From CAYSBK01 sp964429265 (GTDB taxonomy: Bacteria > Planctomycetota > Phycisphaerae > Sedimentisphaerales > Anaerobacaceae), in NCBI GenBank assembly GCA_964429265.1, contig CAYSBK010000036.1, positions 1 through 16,730 of the forward strand: a DNA stretch of 16,730 nt, given 5' to 3'. Within the stretch, counting starts at the first letter, position 1; every line of letters begins with the position of its first letter. A model generated the notes under the pieces. That model was not told where the DNA came from, did not search any database, and worked only from the letters and a program-made list of their open reading frames with translations. Positions 7,120 through 15,392 of this stretch are shown one piece after another. The translations under genes were made by a program, and so were the position numbers.

Positions 7120-7995
7120 ATGAAGGACTTAGGTCAAATAGGGGTCATCGGACTGGGGCTGCTTGGCGGGTCGGTGAGCCTGGCGGTGCTGCGGTGTTTT
7201 CCCGGGGTTCGGGTAGTGGGTTACAGCCACCGCCGCACCACCAGGGCCAAGGCCAGGAGCCTGGGGGTGGCCAGCGAAGTCGTGGACGACGTCGGCTCGG
7301 CGGCGAGGGGCTGTGACGTAGTGGTGCTGGCGACGCCGATATTCACATTTCCTCAGATATTCAGGGCGATAGGGCCGCACCTTCGGCCCGGGGCGGTTGT
7401 TACGGACGTGGGTTCGACGAAGGTACTTCCGGGCCGGTGGGCGGCGAAACTGCTGCCTGCAGGGGTGGATTATGTCGGCTCGCATCCCATAGCCGGCAGC
7501 GAACAGCGGGGCGTGGAGTATGCCCGCGACGACCTGTTCGAGAAGGCGGTCTGCATTCTGACCGCGCACAAGAAAACCCGTGGCCCAGCGGTGCGGCTGT
7601 TGAAGAGCTTCTGGACGCGGCTGGGCTGCCGGGTCGAGCTGATGACGGCGGCGGCACACGACAGGATTCTGGCCGGTGTAAGCCACGTGCCGCACGTAAC
7701 GGCGGCGGCCCTTGTCAATGCCGTTGCGAGCGAGCAGTTGAGATTCGCCGGGCGTGGCTTTATGGATACTTCAAGGGTGGCCTCGGGACCAGCCAGTATC
7801 TGGACGGATGTGCTGCTGGCAAACAGCGGCAACGTGGCCAGAGGTATCGACAGGGTGATTTCGGAGTTGACCAGGCTAAAAAACGCGGTCGCGGAAGGCG
7901 ACCAGAGAGCCGTTGACAGGCTCCTGAACAGGGCTGTGCGAAAGCGCAAGGCGATGATAGAATACAAGCTCAGGAAAAAGGAGCTTATGTCGTGA
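7120..7995 (+). CDS. tyrA: Prephenate/arogenate dehydrogenase
   Basis: 291 residues, a monofunctional TyrA without chorismate mutase or ACT domain. It oxidatively decarboxylates prephenate (or arogenate) toward tyrosine. The N-terminal Rossmann fold shows GLGLLGGS (11-18). The catalytic region shows GSHPIAGSEQRGVEYA (120-135), SHVPH (188-192) and FMDTSRVASGPASIW. At the end of beta-2, where NAD-specific enzymes carry an Asp, it has GYSHRRTT (34-41), similar to the GVSRQQST of the NADP-dependent cyanobacterial arogenate dehydrogenase. NADP use is therefore inferred. It is the first gene of an operon: its stop overlaps the GTG of purL, and GGAG inside its 3' end (7980-7983) serves as the purL ribosome binding site. 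Confidence 0.93.
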   Translation: MKDLGQIGVIGLGLLGGSVSLAVLRCFPGVRVVGYSHRRTTRAKARSLGVASEVVDDVGSAARGCDVVVLATPIFTFPQIFRAIGPHLRPGAVVTDVGSTKVLPGRWAAKLLPAGVDYVGSHPIAGSEQRGVEYARDDLFEKAVCILTAHKKTRGPAVRLLKSFWTRLGCRVELMTAAAHDRILAGVSHVPHVTAAALVNAVASEQLRFAGRGFMDTSRVASGPASIWTDVLLANSGNVARGIDRVISELTRLKNAVAEGDQRAVDRLLNRAVRKRKAMIEYKLRKKELMS

Positions 7996-10874
7996 CACAC
8001 TGGCGTTTCGAGGTCTTCAACCGGCCGGGCTTTGCGGATGTTCGCGGCAGCAGCACGCTCGAAGAAATCCGCGAGATCGGAATCGACTCAGTCGAGGCGG
8101 TTCAGTTTGCAAAGGTCTTCCTGATTGATGCCGATTTCGATGAGTCCTTCGCGAAGCGCGTGGCGAGGGAGCTTCTGACCGACCCGGTCTGCGAGGAATA
8201 CTTCATCGGCAGAACGGCAGCGCCCGCGGGTCTGGCAAAGGCCACGCTGATCGAGGTGCACCTCAAAAGCGGCGTGACCGACCCGGTGGCAGAATCGGTC
8301 ACGGCGGCAATCGCAGATATGGGCGGACGCGTAGAGAACGTGCGCACGGCACGCAAGTACGTGTTGCTGGGCAACCTGGACCGCACGGAGATAGAAACCA
8401 TCGCCAAGAAGGTCCTGGCCAATGACTGCATCGAGGTCTGCGTGATCGGCAACGACGCCGAGCCGCCAAGCCCTCACCTGGAGCCGTACCGGCTGGAGAT
8501 TGTACACTGGCCTATCCGAGACCTGGACGATGCGGCGCTGGTTGCGCTGAGCAAGGAAAAAGACCTGTTCCTCAACCTTACCGAGATGAAGACGATCCAG
8601 CAGTACTACCGCCGGCTCGGCAGGGAACCTACTGACGTGGAGCTGGAGACGATCGCGCAGACCTGGAGCGAACACTGCGTTCATAAGACGCTCAAAAGCT
8701 CGGTGGATATGGTTGTGGACGGCAGCGAGGTGCACTTCGACAACCTTTTGAAGGATACGGTGTTCAGGGCAACCAAGGAATTGAACAAGAGCTGGTGCAT
8801 ATCGGTTTTTGATGATAATGCGGGGGTGGTGGAGTTTGACGATGACTCGGCGGTTTGCTTCAAGGTTGAAACGCACAACCATCCGTCGGCGCTGGACCCA
8901 TACGGCGGCTCGGCCACGGGAATAGGCGGGGTAATCCGCGACCCTATGGGCACGGGACTCGGCGCCAGGCCCATTGCCAACACGGATATCTTTTGCTTCG
9001 GGCCGCCGGACACGAAGATGGAAGACCTGCCGAAGGGTGTTCTGCATCCGCGAAGGATTATGAAAGGGGTGGTGGCGGGTGTGCGTGACTACGGCAACCG
9101 GATGGGCATACCGACGGTCAACGGCGCGATATACTTTGACGAGCGATACCTGGCGAATCCCCTGGTGTACTGCGGGAACATCGGCCTGATGGACCGGCGT
9201 AAGTGCTTCAAGCATCCACAGGCGGGCAACCTTATAATCGTCGTTGGAGGCCGAACCGGCCGGGACGGCATACACGGTGCGACGTTTTCGTCGGGCCAGA
9301 TGACACACCAGCACGAAACTATTTTTTCGCACGCGGTTCAGATCGGCAACCCGATCACGGAAAAGAAGATGCTCGACGTTCTGGTTCAGGCCAACCAGGC
9401 CGGGCTGTACGAGGCGATTACCGACTGCGGCGCCGGCGGGCTCAGCAGCGCCGTCGGCGAGATGGGCAGAAATCTCGGCGCGGAGGTGGACCTGGAGAAG
9501 GTGCCGCTGAAATACGCGGGGCTCAGTTACACCGAGATATGGATAAGCGAGGCGCAGGAGCGGATGGTCATAGCCGTCAAGCCGGAGAACCTCGACGCGA
9601 TTATGAAGATTTTTGCGGACGAGAACGTCGAGGCGACGGTGATCGGCAGGTTCACCGACGACAGGAAACTTGTGCTGCGATACGAGGGCCAGCAGGTCGG
9701 GCAGATGGATATGGAGTTTCTGCATGAGGGGGTGCCTAAGTATTCGCGCAAGGCGGTCTGGCGGAAGCCCCGGCTGCATGAGCCGAATATCCCGGCCAAG
9801 GACAATTACAACGAAGAGCTTTTTAAGATCCTGTCGAGCTACAACGTTGCGAGCAAGGAATGGGTCATTCGGCAGTACGACCACGAGGTGCAGGGCGGCT
9901 CGGTGGTCAAGCCGTTGATGGGCCTGGCCAACGACGGGCCCAGTGATGCAGCGGTGATAAAGCCGAAGTTCGACAGCGACCGGGGGCTTGCGATAAGCTG
10001 CGGGATGAATCCCCTTTACGGTGACATCGACCCGTACTGGATGGCGCTGGCGGGGATTGATGAGGCGATAAGAAACCTGATATGCGTTGGGGGACGATTC
10101 GACCGCATCGCGCTGCTGGACAATTTCTGCTGGGGCGACTGCAGCAGGCCTGAGACGCTTGGGCCGCTGGTGCGTGCCGCTCAGGCGTGCTACGACGGCG
10201 CAACGGCCTTTGAGGCACCGTTTATTTCCGGAAAAGACTCTCTCAACAATGAGTTCGAATGCGAAGACGGAAGCCGCATCTCGATTCCATCGACGCTGCT
10301 GATCAGCGCGATTTCACTGGTGGACGACGTGAATAAGTGCGTGACGATGGATGTAAAAAAGCCGGGCAACCTGCTTTTTGTAGTGGGAGTAACCGGCAAT
10401 GAGCTTGGCGGGTCGCATTATTACAGGCTGTTGGGCGAACTCGGAGCGAACGTTCCAAAGGTGGACCTGAAATATGCACCGCGAATTGCAAAGAGGATTT
10501 GCGAGGCTGTATCACAGCGGCTGGTTGTGAGTTGTCATGACTGCTCGGAGGGCGGGCTGGCGACGGCGCTGGCGGAAATGGCCTTTGCCGGTGGTCTTGG
10601 CATCGAGGCAGAGCTGCGTGGATTGCCGAGAAGTGAGGATGCTTCGCGGGTTGACGTGCAGTTATTCAGCGAATCGAACTCGCGATACATCGTGGAAGTG
10701 CCGCCGGATAATTACGCTGCGTTCATGAAGCTGATGGTAAACCTGCCGGTCGGACAGATAGGCACGGTTGCCGGGCACGACCGGCTGCAGATAAAGTCGC
10801 AGGATGGTGAGCTTGTGGTGGACGCGGATATAGAGAAGCTCAAGGATGCCTGGCAGAAGACTTTTGACTGGTGA
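7992..10874 (+). CDS. purL: Phosphoribosylformylglycinamidine synthase, PurS-PurS-PurL fusion
   Basis: 960 residues. It catalyses the ATP- and ammonia-dependent conversion of FGAR to FGAM in purine synthesis. Residues ~3-72 and ~84-153 are two PurS-like units; each has a strand ending in a Pro/Gly turn (NRPGFADVRG; LKSGVTDPVAES), an acidic middle and a closing LLTDPVCEEYFI / VLANDCIEVCVIG. Residues ~165-960 are the synthetase, with SEHC and catalytic H228, ETHNHPSALDPYGGSATGIGG (293-313), GRTGRDGIHGATFSS (420-434), DCGAGGLSSAVGE (478-490), ISGKDSLNN (745-753) and CHDCSEGGLATAL (848-860). The synthetase motifs resemble the small PurL type. Its length and PurS pair recall the N-terminal domain of large PurL, but the glutaminase domain is absent and supplied by purQ. 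The GTG start overlaps the tyrA stop, with GGAG 8 bases upstream. Confidence 0.95.
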   Translation: MTHWRFEVFNRPGFADVRGSSTLEEIREIGIDSVEAVQFAKVFLIDADFDESFAKRVARELLTDPVCEEYFIGRTAAPAGLAKATLIEVHLKSGVTDPVAESVTAAIADMGGRVENVRTARKYVLLGNLDRTEIETIAKKVLANDCIEVCVIGNDAEPPSPHLEPYRLEIVHWPIRDLDDAALVALSKEKDLFLNLTEMKTIQQYYRRLGREPTDVELETIAQTWSEHCVHKTLKSSVDMVVDGSEVHFDNLLKDTVFRATKELNKSWCISVFDDNAGVVEFDDDSAVCFKVETHNHPSALDPYGGSATGIGGVIRDPMGTGLGARPIANTDIFCFGPPDTKMEDLPKGVLHPRRIMKGVVAGVRDYGNRMGIPTVNGAIYFDERYLANPLVYCGNIGLMDRRKCFKHPQAGNLIIVVGGRTGRDGIHGATFSSGQMTHQHETIFSHAVQIGNPITEKKMLDVLVQANQAGLYEAITDCGAGGLSSAVGEMGRNLGAEVDLEKVPLKYAGLSYTEIWISEAQERMVIAVKPENLDAIMKIFADENVEATVIGRFTDDRKLVLRYEGQQVGQMDMEFLHEGVPKYSRKAVWRKPRLHEPNIPAKDNYNEELFKILSSYNVASKEWVIRQYDHEVQGGSVVKPLMGLANDGPSDAAVIKPKFDSDRGLAISCGMNPLYGDIDPYWMALAGIDEAIRNLICVGGRFDRIALLDNFCWGDCSRPETLGPLVRAAQACYDGATAFEAPFISGKDSLNNEFECEDGSRISIPSTLLISAISLVDDVNKCVTMDVKKPGNLLFVVGVTGNELGGSHYYRLLGELGANVPKVDLKYAPRIAKRICEAVSQRLVVSCHDCSEGGLATALAEMAFAGGLGIEAELRGLPRSEDASRVDVQLFSESNSRYIVEVPPDNYAAFMKLMVNLPVGQIGTVAGHDRLQIKSQDGELVVDADIEKLKDAWQKTFDW

Positions 10875-10891
10875 GAGCTTAGAGGATTTCT

Positions 10892-11674
10892 ATGAGCAAG
10901 GTCAGGGCGATAGTTTTGCGGGCAGCCGGGATAAACTGCGATATGGAGACCGAGTACGCCCTTGAGCTGGCCGGCGCCCAGGCCGAGCGCGTGCACATAA
11001 ACAGGCTCATCGAAAAGCCCGCTGCCCTGCAGGAGTACCAAATCCTGGTGATACCGGGGGGCTTCAGTTACGGCGACGACGTGGCGGCCGGGAAGATACT
11101 GGCCAATCAGACTACCCACCACCTGTCGCCGCAGCTGCGCAAGTTCATCGACGACGGCAAGGTTGTGCTGGGGATATGCAACGGGTTCCAGGTGCTGGTG
11201 AAGGCGGGGATACTGCCGGGCGATTGCGGCATCGGCCAGGGACGGGTTACGATAACCTATAACGACAGCGGCAAGTTCGAAGACCGATGGGTATATCTGT
11301 CGCCGGCGACGGACCGGTGCATCTTCATTGAGGCCGGCCGGCAGATTTACCTGCCCGTTGCTCATGGTGAAGGCAAGGTTGTTACCAGCGAGGAAGGTGT
11401 GCTCGAGAAACTACGGGCCGAGAAGTACGTGGCGTTCAGGTACGTTGACCAAGCGGGCCGGCCGGGAGGGTATCCCGTCAATCCCAATGGCTCGGTCGAT
11501 TCAATAGCGGGTCTTACCGACTCGACGGGGCGGGTGCTTGGTCTTATGCCGCACCCGGAAAGGTATGTCAGGCATACCCAGCACCCACACTGGACGCGGC
11601 TGTCGGAAAGACGCGACGGCGACGGAATGACCATCTTCAGAAACGCTGTTCGTTACATTAGAGACCATCTGTAG
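10892..11674 (+). CDS. purQ: Phosphoribosylformylglycinamidine synthase, glutaminase subunit
   Basis: 260 residues, a class I glutamine amidotransferase that supplies ammonia to PurL. Features are RAAGINCDMETEYAL (10-24), IPGGFSYGDDVAAGKI (54-69), nucleophile C96 in GICNGFQVL, and the His-Glu of the triad in MPHPER (H221, E223). It starts 17 bases after purL with AGAGGA five bases before the ATG, so it belongs to the same transcript. It is slightly longer than the ~227-residue Bacillus PurQ and closer in size to the glutaminase domain of large PurL. No separate purS is needed, since two PurS-like units are fused to PurL. Confidence 0.95.
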   Translation: MSKVRAIVLRAAGINCDMETEYALELAGAQAERVHINRLIEKPAALQEYQILVIPGGFSYGDDVAAGKILANQTTHHLSPQLRKFIDDGKVVLGICNGFQVLVKAGILPGDCGIGQGRVTITYNDSGKFEDRWVYLSPATDRCIFIEAGRQIYLPVAHGEGKVVTSEEGVLEKLRAEKYVAFRYVDQAGRPGGYPVNPNGSVDSIAGLTDSTGRVLGLMPHPERYVRHTQHPHWTRLSERRDGDGMTIFRNAVRYIRDHL

Positions 11675-11716
11675 CCGGTATGGTCACGGCGTCCCGGCAG
11701 ACAGCCGCCAGTGCGT

Positions 11717-12925
11717 TCAGATAAGAATGCCGGCGATCGTGGCGGTCATAAAGGCGGCAAGGGAGCCGGCTACCATTGCCTTGAAGCCCAGTTTTGCAAA
11801 GTCCTTTCTTCGCTGCGGCACCAGGGCGCTGTAGCCGCCTATCTGAATGGCGATCGAGCCGAAGTTGGCGAAACCACAGAGGGCATAAGTGGCAATGGTG
11901 AACGACCTGGGCGAGATCGTATCGCGGTAGTTGACCAGGTCGAGGTAGGCAAGGAATTCGTTGAGGATGGTCTTCTTGCCCAGCAGCATGCCGACGGTCG
12001 GTGCGTCTTTCCAGGGCACCCCCATAACCCACGCCAGCGGCGCGCACAGCCAACCGAGGATTCTCTCAAGGCTCAGCGGTGTACCGGCCACGTGGGGCAG
12101 GCAGGCCAGGACGCCGTTGAAAAGTGCGACGAAGGCGATGAAGCAGATAAGTACCGCCCCGATGGTAAGCGCCAGCCTGGCGCCGTCGACCGCGCCACCA
12201 CAGGCGGCATCGAGGATGTTGGTGTACCGGCGCGCGACGCGGACCTTGACGACGCCTTTGGTTGGTGACTGCTGAACCTCGGGCAGCATAATCTTGGCGA
12301 TTACCAGGGCGGCCGGGGCCGAAATAATCGAGGCGGTCAGCAGGTGCCTGGCGTCGGCGCCCAGGCTTGCATACGTGGCCAGCAGCGCGCCGGAGATGGT
12401 GGCCATCCCCCCGGTCATCATCGCCATAAGCTCCGAGCGGGTCATCGTTGCTATGTAAGGCTTTACCACCAGCGGTGCTTCAGCCATCCCGAGAAAGACG
12501 TTGGCGGCGGTGGCCAGCGACTCTGACCCGGAGACGTCCATAACATAGACCATAATCCTTGCCATAAACTCCACTATTTTCTGCAGCACCCCCAGGTGAA
12601 ACAGTACCGCCATCAGCGAAGAAACGAATATAACGGTGGGCAGCACCGAAAATGCGAAGACGGCCGCAGGTCCGGCCGCGAGTTGCGGACCAAAGACGAA
12701 CTTGGCCCCCTCGCCGGCAAAGCCGACCAGCGAGGTAACCGCCGTCTTGGCATACTCGAAGACGGCGTTACCCGTTTTGGTTCGTAGAATCAACACCGCC
12801 AGGGCGAATTGCAGGGCCAGTCCGCTTAGAATCAGACGCAGGTTCATCCTCTTCTTGTCGGACGACAGCAGCCACGCCAGCAGTACCATCACCGCCAGGC
12901 CCAAGAGGCTTACGAGGTTTTCCAT
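11717..12925 (-). CDS. Concentrative nucleoside transporter (CNT/NupC family)
   Basis: 402 residues from the ATG at 12925, the usual bacterial CNT length. An inner-membrane symporter that takes up nucleosides with H+ or Na+. Hydrophobic segments run through the whole protein, starting with LVSLLGLAVMVLLAWLL. Family motifs are the Glu-containing GMAEAPLVVKPY re-entrant segment, ALLATYASLGAD, GKKTILNEFLAYLDL and ALCGFANFGSIAIQIGG. An upstream in-frame start at 13039 would add 38 polar residues and is rejected; GGGGAA lies about 10 bases before the chosen ATG. It ends convergently 42 bases from purQ, placing purine salvage next to de novo synthesis. Substrate range and coupling ion cannot be read from the sequence. 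Confidence 0.92.
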   Translation of the reverse strand: MENLVSLLGLAVMVLLAWLLSSDKKRMNLRLILSGLALQFALAVLILRTKTGNAVFEYAKTAVTSLVGFAGEGAKFVFGPQLAAGPAAVFAFSVLPTVIFVSSLMAVLFHLGVLQKIVEFMARIMVYVMDVSGSESLATAANVFLGMAEAPLVVKPYIATMTRSELMAMMTGGMATISGALLATYASLGADARHLLTASIISAPAALVIAKIMLPEVQQSPTKGVVKVRVARRYTNILDAACGGAVDGARLALTIGAVLICFIAFVALFNGVLACLPHVAGTPLSLERILGWLCAPLAWVMGVPWKDAPTVGMLLGKKTILNEFLAYLDLVNYRDTISPRSFTIATYALCGFANFGSIAIQIGGYSALVPQRRKDFAKLGFKAMVAGSLAAFMTATIAGILI

Positions 12926-12981
12926 CAAGCAATTCCCCGGGAACTTCAGCGGGATATTGTCTTCGCGGTCCTGTGTGACGT

Positions 12982-13009
12982 ATGGTAATCGACCGGCCGG
13001 AAGTTTCAA
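12982..13009 (-). promoter_or_regulatory. Weak candidate promoter for the nucleoside transporter
   Basis: On the minus strand, TTGAAA (13009-13004) and TACCAT (12987-12982) are separated by 16 bases. Together with a terminator-like hairpin just upstream after folC, this suggests the transporter is transcribed on its own. The -10 match is only four of six. Confidence 0.3.
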
Positions 13010-13048
13010 GTGCCTGTTCGACGGGGAGGGCACCTGCAAACCCTCAAC

Positions 13049-13067
13049 GAAAACCCGCCGGGCGGGT
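13049..13067 (-). terminator. Terminator-like hairpin at the end of folC
   Basis: On the minus strand, ACCCGCC and GGCGGGT form a perfect inverted repeat (13067-13053) around one central base, followed by TTTTCGTT. The hairpin overlaps the folC stop codon. The T-run is short, so termination may be partial. Confidence 0.45.
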
Positions 13068-14500
13068 CAGACAGTCTGAAGGGCGCGCGTGGACTGAAAC
13101 CGACTTTTTGCCTCGCCGATGAGGTAAAAGCTTCCGGTGATGCAGATGAGGTCGCCGCGGCCGACGGCATTGCGGGCCAGTTGAAGCGCGCCGCCGAGGC
13201 TGGGGGCGGTCTGGCACATCTTGCCGGACAGCTCGACATAAATCTCGGCCAGCGTATCGGGCGACATCGCCTTCGGGGAACTGCTGCGGGTGAAGATGAC
13301 CTTGTCGGCGCCGTACTGCAATTTACCGAGCATGCCGGAGACGTCCTTGTCGCTGTTGCATCCGAAAATGACCACCATAGAGTCGTATGCTACGTTCTGG
13401 CCTATCGCCCGAATCAAGGCCTCGATGCTGGCGGCGTTGTGTGCTGCGTCAATCATAACGCGGGGGTCGTTGCTGATCATTTCCATCCGGCCCGGCAGCG
13501 TCACCCTGTTGAGTCCTTCGGTTGCCTTGTCGTTGTCGATTTCAAAGCCTGTGGCTTTCAATTTGTCCAGCATCGCCAGCGCCAAGCCGCAGTTAATCGC
13601 CTGATGTTCGCCGTGCAGCGGTACCCGCAGGTGCTCGAACCTGCTTGTGGGCGTGGTCAGGCATATCCTCGTGTGCGGACCGTGCTCCCTGGATGTTTCG
13701 AACCTGTAGGAAAAATCGATGTCGCCGCCGGTTACGCTCAACGGTGCCTTGATGCTGGTTGCCTGGGCCTTGAGCACGCGCATCGCGGCAGGTTCCTGCT
13801 TGACGGTAACAATGGGCACGCCTGGCTTGAAGACACCGGCCTTTTCCTTGGCGATGTTGTCGATGGTGCTGCCGAGCTGGTTTTGGTGGTCGATACTGAG
13901 GCTGGTGATGCCGACGACGTTCGGCTTTATTACGTTGGTGCTGTCGAGCCTTCCGCCCAGGCCGGTCTCGACCACGGCGATATCAACCTTCTCGTCCACG
14001 AAGTGCATAAAAGCCAGTGCCGTCATAATCTCGAAGAAGGTGCAGCCGCCGTTTTGCGCCATCTTCTCCACGGCCGGGTGAATGCGATTCATCAAGCCGA
14101 GCATCTGCTTTTCTGTGATCATCTCGGAGTTTACCATAATCCGCTCGCGCAGACTCACCAGGTGAGGTGACGTGTACAGCCCGACCCTGTAGTTATTGGC
14201 TTCGAGCATCTTCGCCAGCATCGTCGCGGTGGAGCCTTTGCCCTTGGTGCCCGCTATGTGGGCGGCACGGAGCTTCTTGTGGGGGTTGCCGACAAGCGAC
14301 AGCAGCTTGTGCATTCGTTTAAGGTCGAAAGTCGTGACGTTGTAGCTCAGGCGGACCTGCTTCTCGTAGTCGGTCTTGGAACAGAGGTACGCAATGGCGT
14401 CGGCGTACGTCCTGAAGGCCTTCTTGGTCCTGACCGTGGCTACCCTGGACGAAGCTGACCGTTTTCTCGTCTTCTGAGTTCTCTTAGCGGCTCTTGGCAT
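13067..14500 (-). CDS. folC: Bifunctional folylpolyglutamate synthase / dihydrofolate synthase
   Basis: 477 residues, Mur-ligase superfamily. It adds glutamate to dihydropteroate and/or to reduced folates. Features are the ATP-binding P-loop GTKGKGST (84-91), LYTSPHLVSLRERI, the conserved VVETGLGGRLDSTN, SIDHQNQLGSTIDNIAKEKAGVFK, HGEHQAINCGLALAM, LPGRMEMI and VMIDAAHNAASIEAL (usually DGAHN). The first ~27 residues are a basic Lys/Arg/Ser tail not found in E. coli FolC; the family fold begins at about residue 30 (RTYADAIAYL). It lies upstream of the nucleoside transporter on the same strand, but a hairpin separates them. No strong ribosome binding site precedes the ATG. Whether it has both activities cannot be told by eye. 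Confidence 0.94.
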   Translation of the reverse strand: MPRAAKRTQKTRKRSASSRVATVRTKKAFRTYADAIAYLCSKTDYEKQVRLSYNVTTFDLKRMHKLLSLVGNPHKKLRAAHIAGTKGKGSTATMLAKMLEANNYRVGLYTSPHLVSLRERIMVNSEMITEKQMLGLMNRIHPAVEKMAQNGGCTFFEIMTALAFMHFVDEKVDIAVVETGLGGRLDSTNVIKPNVVGITSLSIDHQNQLGSTIDNIAKEKAGVFKPGVPIVTVKQEPAAMRVLKAQATSIKAPLSVTGGDIDFSYRFETSREHGPHTRICLTTPTSRFEHLRVPLHGEHQAINCGLALAMLDKLKATGFEIDNDKATEGLNRVTLPGRMEMISNDPRVMIDAAHNAASIEALIRAIGQNVAYDSMVVIFGCNSDKDVSGMLGKLQYGADKVIFTRSSSPKAMSPDTLAEIYVELSGKMCQTAPSLGGALQLARNAVGRGDLICITGSFYLIGEAKSRFQSTRALQTV

Positions 14501-14930
14501 AAGCTATCTACTCTAACACTAAGACGGCCCGAAGTCAATGGTTTCGGCGGAGCTATTGCGAAAATGGTTACACGCCGCTGGGCCTCGAACCGTAACTCAC
14601 GCAGCCACAAGCACTTACGGCCCGGCAAGCAAAGTTCACCACCCGCACAGACTAATGCAACAGTATCATTAAATCTGATGATGCGGCCATTAATACTTAT
14701 AACAATGCGCCCAGCCGGCCCAGGATGCACGGCTGCTCGGCTATCGCCGGCGACTGACCCCTCAACGATTGGCCGGCGGCAGCCGTGGGGGTCCACTATG
14801 TGGACACAAAAAAGGCCAGAGCCTTTTGGGCTCTGGCTTTTTCTTGAGTGGCTCCTTGCTTTTTTTTGTCTTAGCTTCGCTTGCGGGGCCCGTGATTTCG
14901 ATCTGCCTTGTGTGCTTTGCCCATCGGCCG
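14501..14930. other. Non-coding region upstream of folC
   Basis: No gene could be supported. Open frames on both strands run through it but lack recognisable motifs, cross the terminator and overlap the repeat or folC. It holds a perfect GTCCAC-TAT-GTGGAC palindrome (14791-14805) beside a strong bidirectional terminator (14808-14842). A folC promoter is expected between 14500 and the terminator but was not pinned down. Confidence 0.5.
14808..14842. terminator. Strong bidirectional intrinsic terminator
   Basis: A perfect 9-base-pair stem, GCCAGAGCC (14815-14823) and GGCTCTGGC (14829-14837), encloses a five-base loop. It is followed on the plus strand by five T (14838-14842) and flanked on the left by six A (14808-14813), which read as six T on the minus strand. 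It can end transcripts from both sides. On the minus strand the nearest upstream elements are repeat copy A and the secreted-protein gene. Confidence 0.85.
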
Positions 14931-15222
14931 GGCTCCCACGAGCTTTCGCTAACACGGCCGGACAGGTCTTCAGAGCCACGCCTTTTTCAGTACATCAATC
15001 GGCAGCATTATTTGACCTGCTTGAATTTTTCGGAACGGGTTAAGGCAGGCTCAAGCCGCACATTTCGAACGTGGAGAAAGCAGCCGCTACAGCGCGCATT
15101 GCCAGCGTTTTGTCGGTTACCCACAGTCCGCACGGACCGGCCGCTTGAGCTTGCCTGGCATCACACAGATTGCCCCGATTAGCCCCGATAACGTGGACCT
15201 ACGACTGCAAAAATTTTTTTAT
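14931..15222. repeat. Intergenic direct repeat, copy A
   Basis: Matches copy B (16370-16661) at a constant offset of 1439 bases. Positions 14949-15192 align without gaps with 16 differences in 244 bases (about 93% identity). The first stretch, 14951-15041, is identical. Similarity is weaker in 14931-14948 and fades in an A/T run after about 15205. No terminal inverted repeats, target duplications or transposase were seen. Sixteen substitutions fall without third-position bias in the shared open frame, so it is not a protein gene. Possible pairings are CCTGCTTGAA with TTAAGGCAGG, and TGTCGG (15111-15116) with CTGGCA (15155-15160). It could be a dispersed element or a structured RNA. Confidence 0.9.
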
Positions 15223-15392
15223 CGCTGGCAGATTTTAGCCTTTCTCCTTCGCAGCAAATCACACGCCCGGTTGACAACGCGGGTCAAGAGGTAACCTTTT
15301 GGAATTCCGTGTGGCTCAGATGTCACAGCGCCGGCGCTGCCTGACAACACCGGGTCGTGTGTTCAGCTTTGGTAGGGCTGTGGACAGAATGA
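15223..15392. other. Spacer with perfect GC palindrome downstream of secreted-protein gene
   Basis: No gene is seen. It holds the perfect 14-base palindrome CAGCGCCGGCGCTG (15326-15339), 54 bases past the stop of the gene at 15393 on the minus strand. There is no T-run beside it, so it is not a standard intrinsic terminator; its role is unknown. Confidence 0.3.

Noticed and set aside
8088..9884. Long minus-strand open frame of 598 codons
   Set aside because: It is antisense to purL, which carries all the family motifs; its sequence has no recognisable domain.
14440..14979. Minus-strand frame running from repeat A through the terminator into folC
   Set aside because: It crosses a strong terminator, overlaps the folC start and has low-complexity basic sequence with no family signal.
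14564..15043. Plus-strand frame through the terminator and repeat A
   Set aside because: In copy B the matching frame has a different upstream part, and no motif or ribosome binding site is present.
14931..15222. Known riboswitch (cobalamin, TPP, SAM, Moco) in the repeat
   Set aside because: None of the conserved core motifs of these classes was found on either strand.
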